Source of the DNA: an uncultured Campylobacter sp.
GTDB lineage: Bacteria > Campylobacterota > Campylobacteria > Campylobacterales > Campylobacteraceae
Assembly (NCBI RefSeq): GCF_938017705.1
Contig: NZ_CALIIS010000169.1
Location: 1 to 8,013 of the forward strand
Direction of reading: 5' to 3'
DNA: 8,013 nt
The translations under genes were made by a program, and so were the position numbers. Positions 1-5,239 of this stretch are shown in pieces. The first letter of the stretch is position 1; every line of letters begins with the position of its first letter. The notes beneath the pieces are model-generated. The model searched no databases and was not told where the DNA came from. It saw only the letters and a list, made by a program, of their open reading frames with translations.

Positions 1-175
1 TCATACCTTTGCCTCTTGTGATTTTTAGCACCTTCATTACATCGTCAAATCTCCAAGCGATATCATAAATTCCGTACTCTTCCCTTAAGCGTATACCGCG
101 CTCTAAAAGATCCTGCGGCACGATATTTACGTAATCTTCATCTATAAATGCCGCGCCATCTTCTTCAACTGACAT
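1..175 (-). CDS. Unrecognised protein, 5' part only (runs off the window's left edge)
   Basis: A minus-strand reading frame of 58 codons is open from the ATG at 175 to the window edge. It begins MSVEEDGAAFIDEDY and is acidic at its N-terminus; a visible stretch reads RFDDVMKVLKITRGKGM. I do not recognise the family and see no signal peptide or membrane segment. An in-frame ATG at 190 would add five residues. The GGAGAG lying between the two ATGs is a good ribosome binding site for the inner one, so I chose 175. The gene follows a decayed helix-turn-helix-like gene on the same strand after a short gap, so the two probably formed one operon driven by the TATAAT box at 509-514. The context suggests an accessory or phage-type gene, but that is inference. 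Confidence 0.55.
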   Translation of the reverse strand, partial: MSVEEDGAAFIDEDYVNIVPQDLLERGIRLREEYGIYDIAWRFDDVMKVLKITRGKGM

Positions 176-201
176 AATCTCTCCTTCCATTAAAATTTAA
201 T

Positions 202-472
202 TTATTGCAAAGACTTTTCTATATCGTTTATTAGGCGATGAAGCGTTTCGAGACGACTAGTACTCGGATTATTTTGGTTCAAAATTCTAAAATATCACTA
301 TATTTCATCGTCTTTATATCGCGCTCGTCAAAAGATGGAAGTATATATTTTTCGTTCATCTTAATGATTTTTGCGATATAGCTCTCGCTTATACCATTTT
401 TCGTTTTTGTGCGATATATGCGCCAAAGGGCTTTTGGGCGATATTTATCGCTCTTTCTGTAAATAGGTTTTT
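202..472 (-). pseudogene. Decayed small helix-turn-helix-like gene (two frame breaks, no start codon)
   Basis: Three minus-strand frame segments follow each other and read like one broken protein. Segment 1 (from 472) contains ERAINIAQKPFGAYIAQKRK and stops at 389-391. Segment 2, one frame over from about 396, contains ISESYIAKIIKMNEKYILPS and stops at 279-281. Segment 3, in another frame, contains PSTSRLETLHRLINDIEKSL and stops at 202-204. The join of segments 1 and 2 resembles the 'QKRK..GIS.SYIAK' part of small DNA-binding regulators of the XRE or ParB-like kind. No ATG, GTG or TTG sits in frame upstream of segment 1, so the 5' end also looks lost. What is seen is the segment order and the shifts; the helix-turn-helix identity is a guess from pattern. 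A sequencing error is a less likely explanation because two breaks and a lost start are needed. Confidence 0.45.
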
Positions 473-508
473 AACTAACCTAATAACTAACTGAATTATT
501 TTAAAACA

Positions 509-514
509 ATTATA
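509..514 (-). promoter_or_regulatory. Putative -10 box for the left minus-strand genes
   Basis: The minus strand reads TATAAT here, preceded by TGT and by a T-rich stretch without a clear -35 box, as is usual for Campylobacter sigma-70 promoters. It lies about 37 bases upstream of the first segment of the decayed gene and points towards it. Confidence 0.4.
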
Positions 515-626
515 ACATAAAAAGAAACAAAAATAATCAAAAATTACTAAAAAGCCCTAAATATCGGTATTTAAAGGAAGTAAAAGAGATCTAAAAGAAG
601 TGATTAAAACTTAAAAATAGTTTAAA

Positions 627-702
<76 letters not shown>

Positions 703-818
703 AATAAAGATTTTGTAATTTTACATTATTTTACTTACAAAATTTTTAAATTCCGGAGCTACGCCAAAATTTTCTCCGCAAAAGCCGCTATAAAATGAAA
801 TTTTAAGCTTGCATTGGG

Positions 819-824
819 TAATAT
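819..824 (+). promoter_or_regulatory. Putative -10 box for the tRNA cluster
   Basis: TAATAT lies 13 bases before the first base of tRNA-Gly, a suitable distance for a -10 box. TATAAAAT at 789-796 is an alternative or second start. No clear -35 box is visible for either. Confidence 0.35.
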
Positions 825-837
825 TTCATTTCTTTGC

Positions 838-912
838 GCGGGAATAGCTCAGTGGTAGAGCGCAACCTTGCCATGGTTGATGTCGCGAGTTCGACTCTCG
901 TTTCCCGCTCCA
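838..912 (+). tRNA. tRNA-Gly (GCC anticodon)
   Basis: A 75-base tRNA with encoded CCA. The acceptor stem GCGGGAA pairs with TTCCCGC. The anticodon stem CAACC/GGTTG encloses TTGCCAT, giving anticodon GCC for glycine. The T arm has GAGTTCGACTC. It is the first member of a plus-strand tRNA cluster; tRNA-Leu starts 28 bases after its CCA end, so the two are probably transcribed together. Confidence 0.97.
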
Positions 913-940
913 TTTTACATTCTGTTTTTGTATTAAACGT

Positions 941-1027
941 GCCCGGATGGCGGAATCGGTAGACGCAAGGGACTTAAAATCCCTCGGAATTTTTTCCGTG
1001 CCGGTTCAAGTCCGGCTCCGGGCACCA
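941..1027 (+). tRNA. tRNA-Leu (TAA anticodon)
   Basis: An 87-base class II tRNA with encoded CCA. The acceptor stem GCCCGGA pairs with TCCGGGC. The anticodon stem AGGGA/TCCCT encloses CTTAAAA, giving anticodon TAA, which reads UUA and UUG. A long variable arm (CGGAATTTTTTCCG) forms a small hairpin, as expected for leucine tRNAs. tRNA-Cys follows 16 bases on. Confidence 0.97.
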
Positions 1028-1043
1028 CCTAATAAGCCGGCGC

Positions 1044-1117
1044 GGCGACATAGCCAAGTGGTAAGGCATGAGCCTGCAAAGCTTTGATCCCCGGTTCGAA
1101 TCCGGGTGTCGCCTCCA
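1044..1117 (+). tRNA. tRNA-Cys (GCA anticodon)
   Basis: A 74-base tRNA with encoded CCA and the U discriminator typical of cysteine tRNAs. The acceptor stem GGCGACA pairs with TGTCGCC. The loop CTGCAAA gives anticodon GCA. The anticodon stem has a T-T mismatch and a G-T pair at its outer end, so it is weaker than its neighbours, but the remaining pairs and the T arm (CCGGTTCGAATCCGG) are intact. The lipoprotein gene begins 20 bases after its CCA end. Confidence 0.95.
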
Positions 1118-1137
1118 GATCCTAAAAAGGAGTTATT

Positions 1138-1293
1138 ATGAGATACATACTAGCGGCTCTTTTGGCATTGATGGTTTTTAGCGGGTGCTCTAATACTTGG
1201 CACGGCGTAAAAGAGGACTCACACAATGCGGCTCAATGGACCAAAGAAAAGGTTCACAACGGCGCCGAGTGGGTCGGAGAAAAAACCGAATGA
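1138..1293 (+). CDS. Small entericidin-like lipoprotein (51 aa)
   Basis: The frame encodes a 51-residue protein starting MRYILAALLALMVFSGCSNT. Residues 1-16 form a lipoprotein signal peptide with the lipobox FSGC, so Cys17 should be lipidated after signal peptidase II cleavage. The mature part (NTWHGVKEDSHNAAQWTKEK and on to the end) is short, charged and probably one amphipathic helix. The NTWxGVKxD start resembles the NTxRGxGxD start of the entericidin EcnA/EcnB family, small envelope lipoproteins known in E. coli as an antidote/toxin pair linked to stationary-phase lysis. Only one such gene is here, so a toxin-antidote role is not supported. AAAAAGGAG at 1124-1132 is an excellent ribosome binding site five bases before the ATG, which fixes the start. 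The gene sits between tRNA-Cys and tRNA-Ser and probably shares their transcript. It is too short for many gene finders. Confidence 0.85.
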   Translation: MRYILAALLALMVFSGCSNTWHGVKEDSHNAAQWTKEKVHNGAEWVGEKTE

Positions 1294-1299
1294 ATTGCG

Positions 1300-1345
1300 C
1301 GCGCAGGTCTTGATCTGCGCGAACCTACGGCGGGGTCCACCCGCC
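1300..1345 (+). other. Two tandem GC-rich hairpins between the lipoprotein gene and tRNA-Ser
   Basis: CGCGCAG at 1300-1306 pairs perfectly with CTGCGCG at 1315-1321 (8-base loop), and GGCGGG at 1329-1334 pairs with CCCGCC at 1340-1345 (5-base loop). The first begins seven bases after the stop codon. Neither is followed by a T run, so they are not ordinary terminators. They may protect the 3' end of the small mRNA or guide cleavage from the downstream tRNA. Confidence 0.55.
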
Positions 1346-1351
1346 CTTAAT

Positions 1352-1439
1352 CGGGAGATGGCTGAGCGGTCGAAAGCGGCGGTCTTGAAAACCGTTGAGG
1401 TGAAAGCCTCCTGGGGTTCGAATCCCTATCTCCCGGCCA
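1352..1439 (+). tRNA. tRNA-Ser (TGA anticodon)
   Basis: An 88-base class II tRNA with encoded CCA. The acceptor stem CGGGAGA pairs with TCTCCCG, with G as discriminator, as in serine tRNAs. The loop CTTGAAA (1384-1390) gives anticodon TGA. A long variable arm (GAGGTGAAAGCCTC) forms its own hairpin. It starts 58 bases after the lipoprotein stop codon and is the last recognisable member of the cluster. No clear terminator follows, only T-rich sequence. Confidence 0.96.
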
Positions 1440-1651
1440 TTTTAATCTAATCCAAAATTCCATTTTAACTTCAAAATTTCACATTTTATTTATACTAATT
1501 TTCATTTAATGCTCTTTAGGCTAAAATTTTATCTTGCAGCAAACGGCAGTTTGCGGCGGTGCCTTTATAGATGAGAAACAGAATAGCATACGGCGAAGAT
1601 GCCAAGATTGCGCGTTAGTGGCTTGTTTGATCGATACGTGCTAAAACAGCG

Positions 1652-1702
1652 CGTAGCGAGAATAGGGCGATGTAAAATTAAATGTTCGTCCGTCTCGCTA
1701 TG
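1652..1702. repeat. Long two-part hairpin in the spacer
   Basis: TAGCGAGA at 1654-1661 pairs perfectly with TCTCGCTA at 1693-1700, extended outwards by a G-T and a C-G pair. Inside it, GGGCGA at 1665-1670 pairs with TCGTCC at 1686-1691 with one G-T pair, leaving a 15-base A/T-rich loop. No T run follows on either strand, so it is not a plain terminator. Confidence 0.5.
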
Positions 1703-1774
1703 AAAGCGTGTGGGCTCTGTTGCGGAATTTGGCTATAGAATTTCAAAGCTTAGCAGCCCGCCGCGCTTGGCGTA

Positions 1775-1840
1775 AAATTTTAAAATTTACCGATTCGTGC
1801 TTTTTAAATTTAGCCCTGGTGCAAGTAAATTTTAAAATTT
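1775..1840. repeat. 16-base perfect inverted repeat (A/T-rich)
   Basis: AAATTTTAAAATTTAC at 1775-1790 is the exact reverse complement of 1825-1840, separated by 34 bases. Such A/T words are common in this genome type, so the pairing could partly be composition, but the terminal AC/GT also match. Confidence 0.5.
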
Positions 1841-1925
1841 GCGTCCGCGCCGCCATGCTGTCGCGCCGCCGCGCAGATAAATATCAATGCATTTGCCGAT
1901 TTGGGCGATGCACAAAATGAGAGTA

Positions 1926-1999
1926 GCTGCTCGGTATGGGGCCAGAGCCGGTAAGCTTGCGAAGCGGACCGGGGTTGGCATAGCAAACAGGCGAGTAGC
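1926..1999. repeat. 74-base multi-helix RNA-like fold
   Basis: An outer helix of eight pairs joins GCTGCTCG (1926-1933) and CGAGTAGC (1992-1999), with one G-T pair. Inside, GCCA (1941-1944) pairs with TGGC (1976-1979), CCGGT (1948-1952) with ACCGG (1968-1972), and GCTT (1955-1958) with AAGC (1962-1965), separated by small internal loops. It matches no RNA family I recognise and lacks tRNA arms. It could be a structured RNA, a leader element of the M16 gene or an intergenic palindromic repeat; either strand could be the active one. Confidence 0.45.
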
Positions 2000-2166
2000 C
2001 AAGTTAAAAGTAAGCGAGCCTAAGAGATATCGCAGGCTGACGGGTCGAAGCGAGCAAATCTAAAAAATAGCGCAGAATAGCGCAGGCGGGCAGCTTGATA
2101 GGGCGAAAGAGAAAAGTCTGCAAAAATATCTGCGAGCGAATTTTACTAGAAAATTGAAAGGCTTAA

Positions 2167-4908
2167 ATGCGAAAAATTTTACTATTTTTACTGCTTTGTG
2201 CGGGAGCTTTTGCGCTTGAGTGGGACGGAGCCGTCCTGCGAGGGGCGCTGCCAAACGGGCTTAAATACTATATTTTAGAAAATTCCGTGCCTAAAAATTC
2301 CGCCGTTTTTTATCTCATCGTGGATGCGGGCTCGATCGATGAGGGCCCCAATGAGCGCGGGCTTGCGCATTTCATCGAGCATATGTCCTTTAACGGAAGC
2401 CGCGATTTTAGCAAAAACGAGCTCATCAAAAAGTTACAGAGCCTGGGCGTGAAATTCGGCGCCGACGTAAATGCGCAGACGGGCTACGACAGCACGATCT
2501 ACACGCTTAATATCGCCGTTAGCGAAGAAAATTTAAAGGACGTTTTTAAAATTTTTGCTTCGATTGCGGACGGAGTGGAGTTTAATCCGCTCGAGCTCGT
2601 GAAAGAAAGAGGCGTCATAATCGAGGAGGCGCGTAGCCGCGATACGCCGATCGCGAGGCTTTACGAGCGGATGGATGAGGAGCTTTACGGCGGCAGCGCC
2701 TATTTTGATCGCGCGCCGATCGGCGATATGGCGGTCGTAAAATCCGTAAGCGTGCAGCAAATCAAGGAGCTTTATCAAAAAATTTACCAGCCCAGATCTA
2801 TGAAATTTATAGCCGTGGGTGATTTCAAAAGGGATAAAATTTTAAAACTGCTAGAGCAAAATTTTTCGCCTCTTAAAAATACAAACTCCTACGCCCGCCC
2901 GGATATGGGCATTCCGCCTAGACAGGGTTTGAAAATTTACAATTACGATACGAACGAAACGTCGCTAAATTCCGTCAAAATTTCGTTTTGGGAGGAATTT
3001 GCGCCCCCAAGTAGCGAGGAGAATGCGAGAAAAATTTTAAAAAGCGAGCTTATCTCAAGCCTCATCTCTACGATTTATGAGAGGGCAAAAGCTAGCGAAG
3101 GCGCGCTGCTGCGAGTTAATTTTTCCAGATCGAATTTGCAGTTTCAAAAAACGATCTATAGCTTTGACGTCGCCGTTTTGGGCGGAGACTTTGACGGCGC
3201 GATCTCGCAGGCGCTCGGGCTAATCAAAGGCCTGCGAGATAGCGGCTTTGATGCGCGCGATTTCGCCCTTGCGAAGGATGCCTTGATTAGCTCGCGGCAC
3301 ACCACCTTCGAACGCAAAAAAAGCGCGAATTCCGCGTTTTTTGCAAGAGAGATTCTTTATGCCGTAAAATCGGGAGCCGTTCTGCCTAGCGCCGCAAAAC
3401 AGCGTGATTTGGAGGTAAAATTGCTGCGCGAGATCAGCCTAGAGGAGCTAAATTTAGAATTTAGGCGCCTTACGGATCTAAGCGAGGTGCACGCAAGTGT
3501 TTTTAGCGGCTCAGGATATAATCTGGATGAGGCTAAATTTAAGAAGCTGCAAAGCGGCGCTAAGGCGATAAATACGCATGCCGCGCATAAAAAGCTGCCG
3601 GGTAGCTTGGTTTCTAAAAACCTGCCTGAGGGCAAAATTTTAAGCAAGAGTTTTGAGCCGCGATTTAAATTTTATACCTATCTGCTTGAAAATAACGCGA
3701 CCGTGATCTTAAAGCCGCTTAAGACGCGCAAGGATTTCATCTCGTTTGCCGCGGTAAGCAGGGGCGGAATGTCCAATCTGGCGCATCCGGGACTTGGCAG
3801 TTTTGCCGCGATGCTTTCAAACGAAAGCGGCGCAGGCGAGTTTAACAATTATGAAATTTCGCAAATTTTAAGCGGGCGGCAGGTGAATTACCGCAAAAAC
3901 ATCTCCGCATTCTCGCACGGATTTTACGGAAGCTGCGGCTCGCAGGATCTAAAATGGCTGCTGGAAGCGATAAACTTAGAGCTTAGCTCTCCGCGCACGG
4001 ACGAGAAGGCGCTGCAAAATTTAAAGATAAAATCGCTCGACGAGCTTGCGCGAAACGAGAAGCTGCCCGGGTATAAATTTAGCAGGGAATTTAGCGAGTT
4101 TTTTTACGGCGGCAATGAGCGAATGCGCCCTCTAAGCGCCGCGCAGATCAAAGCTCTTAATGCGGAGGAGCTAAAAAAGATCGTCTATGATAAATTTAGC
4201 AACGCCGCATCCTACACTTTCGTACTTAGCGGCGATTTTGAGTTAAAAGACGCCGAAATCCTCATAAAAAAATATCTGGCGAACCTGCCCGCTCGCGGCG
4301 AACGCGAGGATTTTAAAGACGACGGAATTCGCAGCTTAAGCGGACGGCACGTTTTTATGCGTAACTATCAAAACTCCCCTAGAAGCGACGTTGCGCTTAC
4401 CGCGATAAATAGATCCGCCCCGCACTCGCTTGAAAATGCGATAAAAATTTCCGCCCTAGCTTCGGTGCTTCAGGAAGCACTTAGAGAGCGCATCAGAGAA
4501 GACGAGGGGCGTACTTACGGCTTTTCGGTCGCTTCGAGCCTAAGCCGCATCCCGTACGAGCACTCTAGCCTTCATATTTCGTTTTCCTGCGCGCCGCAAA
4601 ATACGGATCAAATTTTATCCGCAATTAGAGAAATTTTTGCAGAAATCGCAGGCGGCGGATCGGACGTAGCGCGGCATCTTGAAAATTTTAAAAAATCCCA
4701 GATCATCACGGCGCGTACCGCTCGCGAAAGCCCTGAGTTTTGGAACGACGCGCTCGTAAAATACGCGCTTTGGAATGAGGAGATCGCCGATTTTAAGACC
4801 TTTGAAAAGATCATAAATTCCATCTCGCCGAAGGATATCGCGGAGGCGGCGCAGACATATATTTTTGACACCGATGAAACCGTGAGGATAAATGCACCGA
4901 AATTTTAA
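2167..4908 (+). CDS. Periplasmic M16 zinc metallopeptidase, PqqL/FusC-like (913 aa)
   Basis: Residues 1-16 (MRKILLFLLLCAGAFA) are a Sec signal peptide with an AFA cleavage site, so the enzyme should act in the periplasm. The inverted zinc motif HFIEH is at residues 68-72. The third zinc ligand is probably Glu154 in ERGVIIEEAR, with the accessory Glu147 seven residues before it, as in pitrilysin. The stretch DRAPIGDMAVVKSVSVQQIK and the following YQPRSMKFIAVGDF are typical of PqqL-type enzymes. The expected four-part layout is seen: catalytic N-domain (about 25-220), first C-domain (about 250-440), a second half (about 500-700) without HxxEH, and a last domain with REDEGRTYGF (777-786), which carries the conserved R/Y region. 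The length of 913 fits PqqL-type two-half peptidases. GAAAGG at 2156-2161, five bases before the ATG, supports the start. A TonB-dependent receptor gene follows after 331 bases. Family and location are firm; the substrate is not known. By analogy with FusC and E. coli PqqL it may cut an imported protein. Confidence 0.92.
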   Translation: MRKILLFLLLCAGAFALEWDGAVLRGALPNGLKYYILENSVPKNSAVFYLIVDAGSIDEGPNERGLAHFIEHMSFNGSRDFSKNELIKKLQSLGVKFGADVNAQTGYDSTIYTLNIAVSEENLKDVFKIFASIADGVEFNPLELVKERGVIIEEARSRDTPIARLYERMDEELYGGSAYFDRAPIGDMAVVKSVSVQQIKELYQKIYQPRSMKFIAVGDFKRDKILKLLEQNFSPLKNTNSYARPDMGIPPRQGLKIYNYDTNETSLNSVKISFWEEFAPPSSEENARKILKSELISSLISTIYERAKASEGALLRVNFSRSNLQFQKTIYSFDVAVLGGDFDGAISQALGLIKGLRDSGFDARDFALAKDALISSRHTTFERKKSANSAFFAREILYAVKSGAVLPSAAKQRDLEVKLLREISLEELNLEFRRLTDLSEVHASVFSGSGYNLDEAKFKKLQSGAKAINTHAAHKKLPGSLVSKNLPEGKILSKSFEPRFKFYTYLLENNATVILKPLKTRKDFISFAAVSRGGMSNLAHPGLGSFAAMLSNESGAGEFNNYEISQILSGRQVNYRKNISAFSHGFYGSCGSQDLKWLLEAINLELSSPRTDEKALQNLKIKSLDELARNEKLPGYKFSREFSEFFYGGNERMRPLSAAQIKALNAEELKKIVYDKFSNAASYTFVLSGDFELKDAEILIKKYLANLPARGEREDFKDDGIRSLSGRHVFMRNYQNSPRSDVALTAINRSAPHSLENAIKISALASVLQEALRERIREDEGRTYGFSVASSLSRIPYEHSSLHISFSCAPQNTDQILSAIREIFAEIAGGGSDVARHLENFKKSQIITARTARESPEFWNDALVKYALWNEEIADFKTFEKIINSISPKDIAEAAQTYIFDTDETVRINAPKF

Positions 4909-5040
4909 CGGGCTCGGCGTCTTTAAATTTTACTCGGGAAAATTTACTAAGCGCGTTTAAATTTAACGGCGCTTGCACGGCAAATTTCGGCTTCGTAAAT
5001 TTATGCAGTTTAAAAACGAACTCAAGAATAAAGCTCAATT

Positions 5041-5067
5041 AAATCTATCTGCATCGCGCATAGATTT
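5041..5067 (+). terminator. Possible terminator after the peptidase gene
   Basis: AAATCTAT (5041-5048) pairs perfectly with ATAGATTT (5060-5067), with a further GC/GC pairing inside the loop. A T-rich but interrupted tail follows. A second hairpin, AGATAAAT (5069-5076) with ATTTATCT (5092-5099), lies directly after it. The stem is A/T-rich and the T run is imperfect, so termination may be partial. Confidence 0.35.
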
Positions 5068-5150
5068 TAGATAAATTTTATTTTGGAATAGATTTATCTC
5101 GCCGATATACCGCTATTTTGTTACATTTTTTCTATTGTTTGCATAAGTCA

Positions 5151-5156
5151 TATAAT
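5151..5156 (+). promoter_or_regulatory. -10 box of the TonB receptor gene
   Basis: A perfect TATAAT stands 83 bases before the receptor ATG, with T-rich sequence upstream (5119-5140) in place of a clear -35 box, the usual Campylobacter pattern. Transcription would start near 5163, giving a leader of about 77 bases. The box lies inside the predicted Fur site. Confidence 0.6.
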
Positions 5157-5169
5157 TGTTATCACTTTT
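5151..5169 (+). promoter_or_regulatory. Predicted Fur box overlapping the receptor promoter
   Basis: The 19 bases TATAATTGTTATCACTTTT match 13 of 19 positions of the E. coli Fur consensus GATAATGATTATCATTATC by direct hand alignment, including the blocks ATAAT and TTATCA. Because the site covers the -10 box, iron-loaded Fur would block RNA polymerase. Campylobacter Fur sites differ somewhat from the E. coli consensus and the region is A/T-rich, so a chance match is possible; the gene being a TonB receptor makes it more likely. Confidence 0.5.
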
Positions 5170-5239
5170 ATTGAAATTTAAAATATTATTGGCTAAATTT
5201 CCTCAGTCTTAATTTTTATTTTCAAAAAAAGGAGAAAAA

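Larger units (their letters stand above)
1440..2156. other. Long spacer without a convincing gene, rich in inverted repeats
   Basis: The first 100 bases are A/T-rich and include a possible TATACT -10 box at 1491-1496. From about 1540 the sequence becomes more GC-rich and holds several hairpins, listed separately. A short one is GCAAAC (1539-1544) facing GTTTGC (1549-1554) over a 4-base loop. A perfect 10-base tandem duplication (AATAGCGCAG twice) is at 2066-2085. A 70-codon frame at 1708-1920 has no ribosome binding site and no protein-like pattern. No promoter for the M16 gene downstream could be named with confidence. Confidence 0.6.
4909..5239. other. Spacer between the peptidase and receptor genes: hairpins, then promoter
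   Basis: The first half holds hairpins that could end or stabilise the peptidase mRNA. TAAATTTT (4924-4931) faces AAAATTTA (4939-4946). AAGCGC plus GTT (4949-4957) faces AAC plus GCGCTT (4965-4974) with one bulged base. The second half is A/T-rich and holds the receptor promoter, Fur box and ribosome binding site. No gene is seen. The layout suggests that the receptor can be transcribed separately from the peptidase. Confidence 0.6.

Noticed and set aside
176..190. Upstream in-frame ATG as start of the leftmost gene
   Set aside because: The GGAGAG just before the inner ATG at 175 is the better ribosome binding site and would be coding if the outer ATG were used.
607..623. Terminator for tRNA-Ala on the minus strand
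   Set aside because: AAACT/AGTTT gives only five A/T-rich pairs; too weak to name, although the following sequence is T-rich.
1226..1450. Plus-strand frame of 74 codons
   Set aside because: It overlaps the 3' part of the lipoprotein gene in another frame and runs through the whole tRNA-Ser gene; no ribosome binding site.
1708..1920. Plus-strand frame of 70 codons in the spacer
   Set aside because: It crosses the 16-base inverted repeat, has no ribosome binding site and shows no protein-like pattern; probably a chance frame.
2100..2166. Fur box or clear promoter directly before the peptidase gene
   Set aside because: Only weak A/T stretches are present; nothing matched a Fur consensus or a TATAAT box well enough.
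2197..2199. Lipobox at Cys11 of the peptidase
   Set aside because: The residue before the cysteine is leucine, not Gly, Ala or Ser, and a good AFA signal peptidase I site follows at residue 16.
2060..2254. Minus-strand frame of 64 codons over the start of the peptidase gene
   Set aside because: It is antisense to a clear signal peptide and ribosome binding site and lacks its own translation signals.
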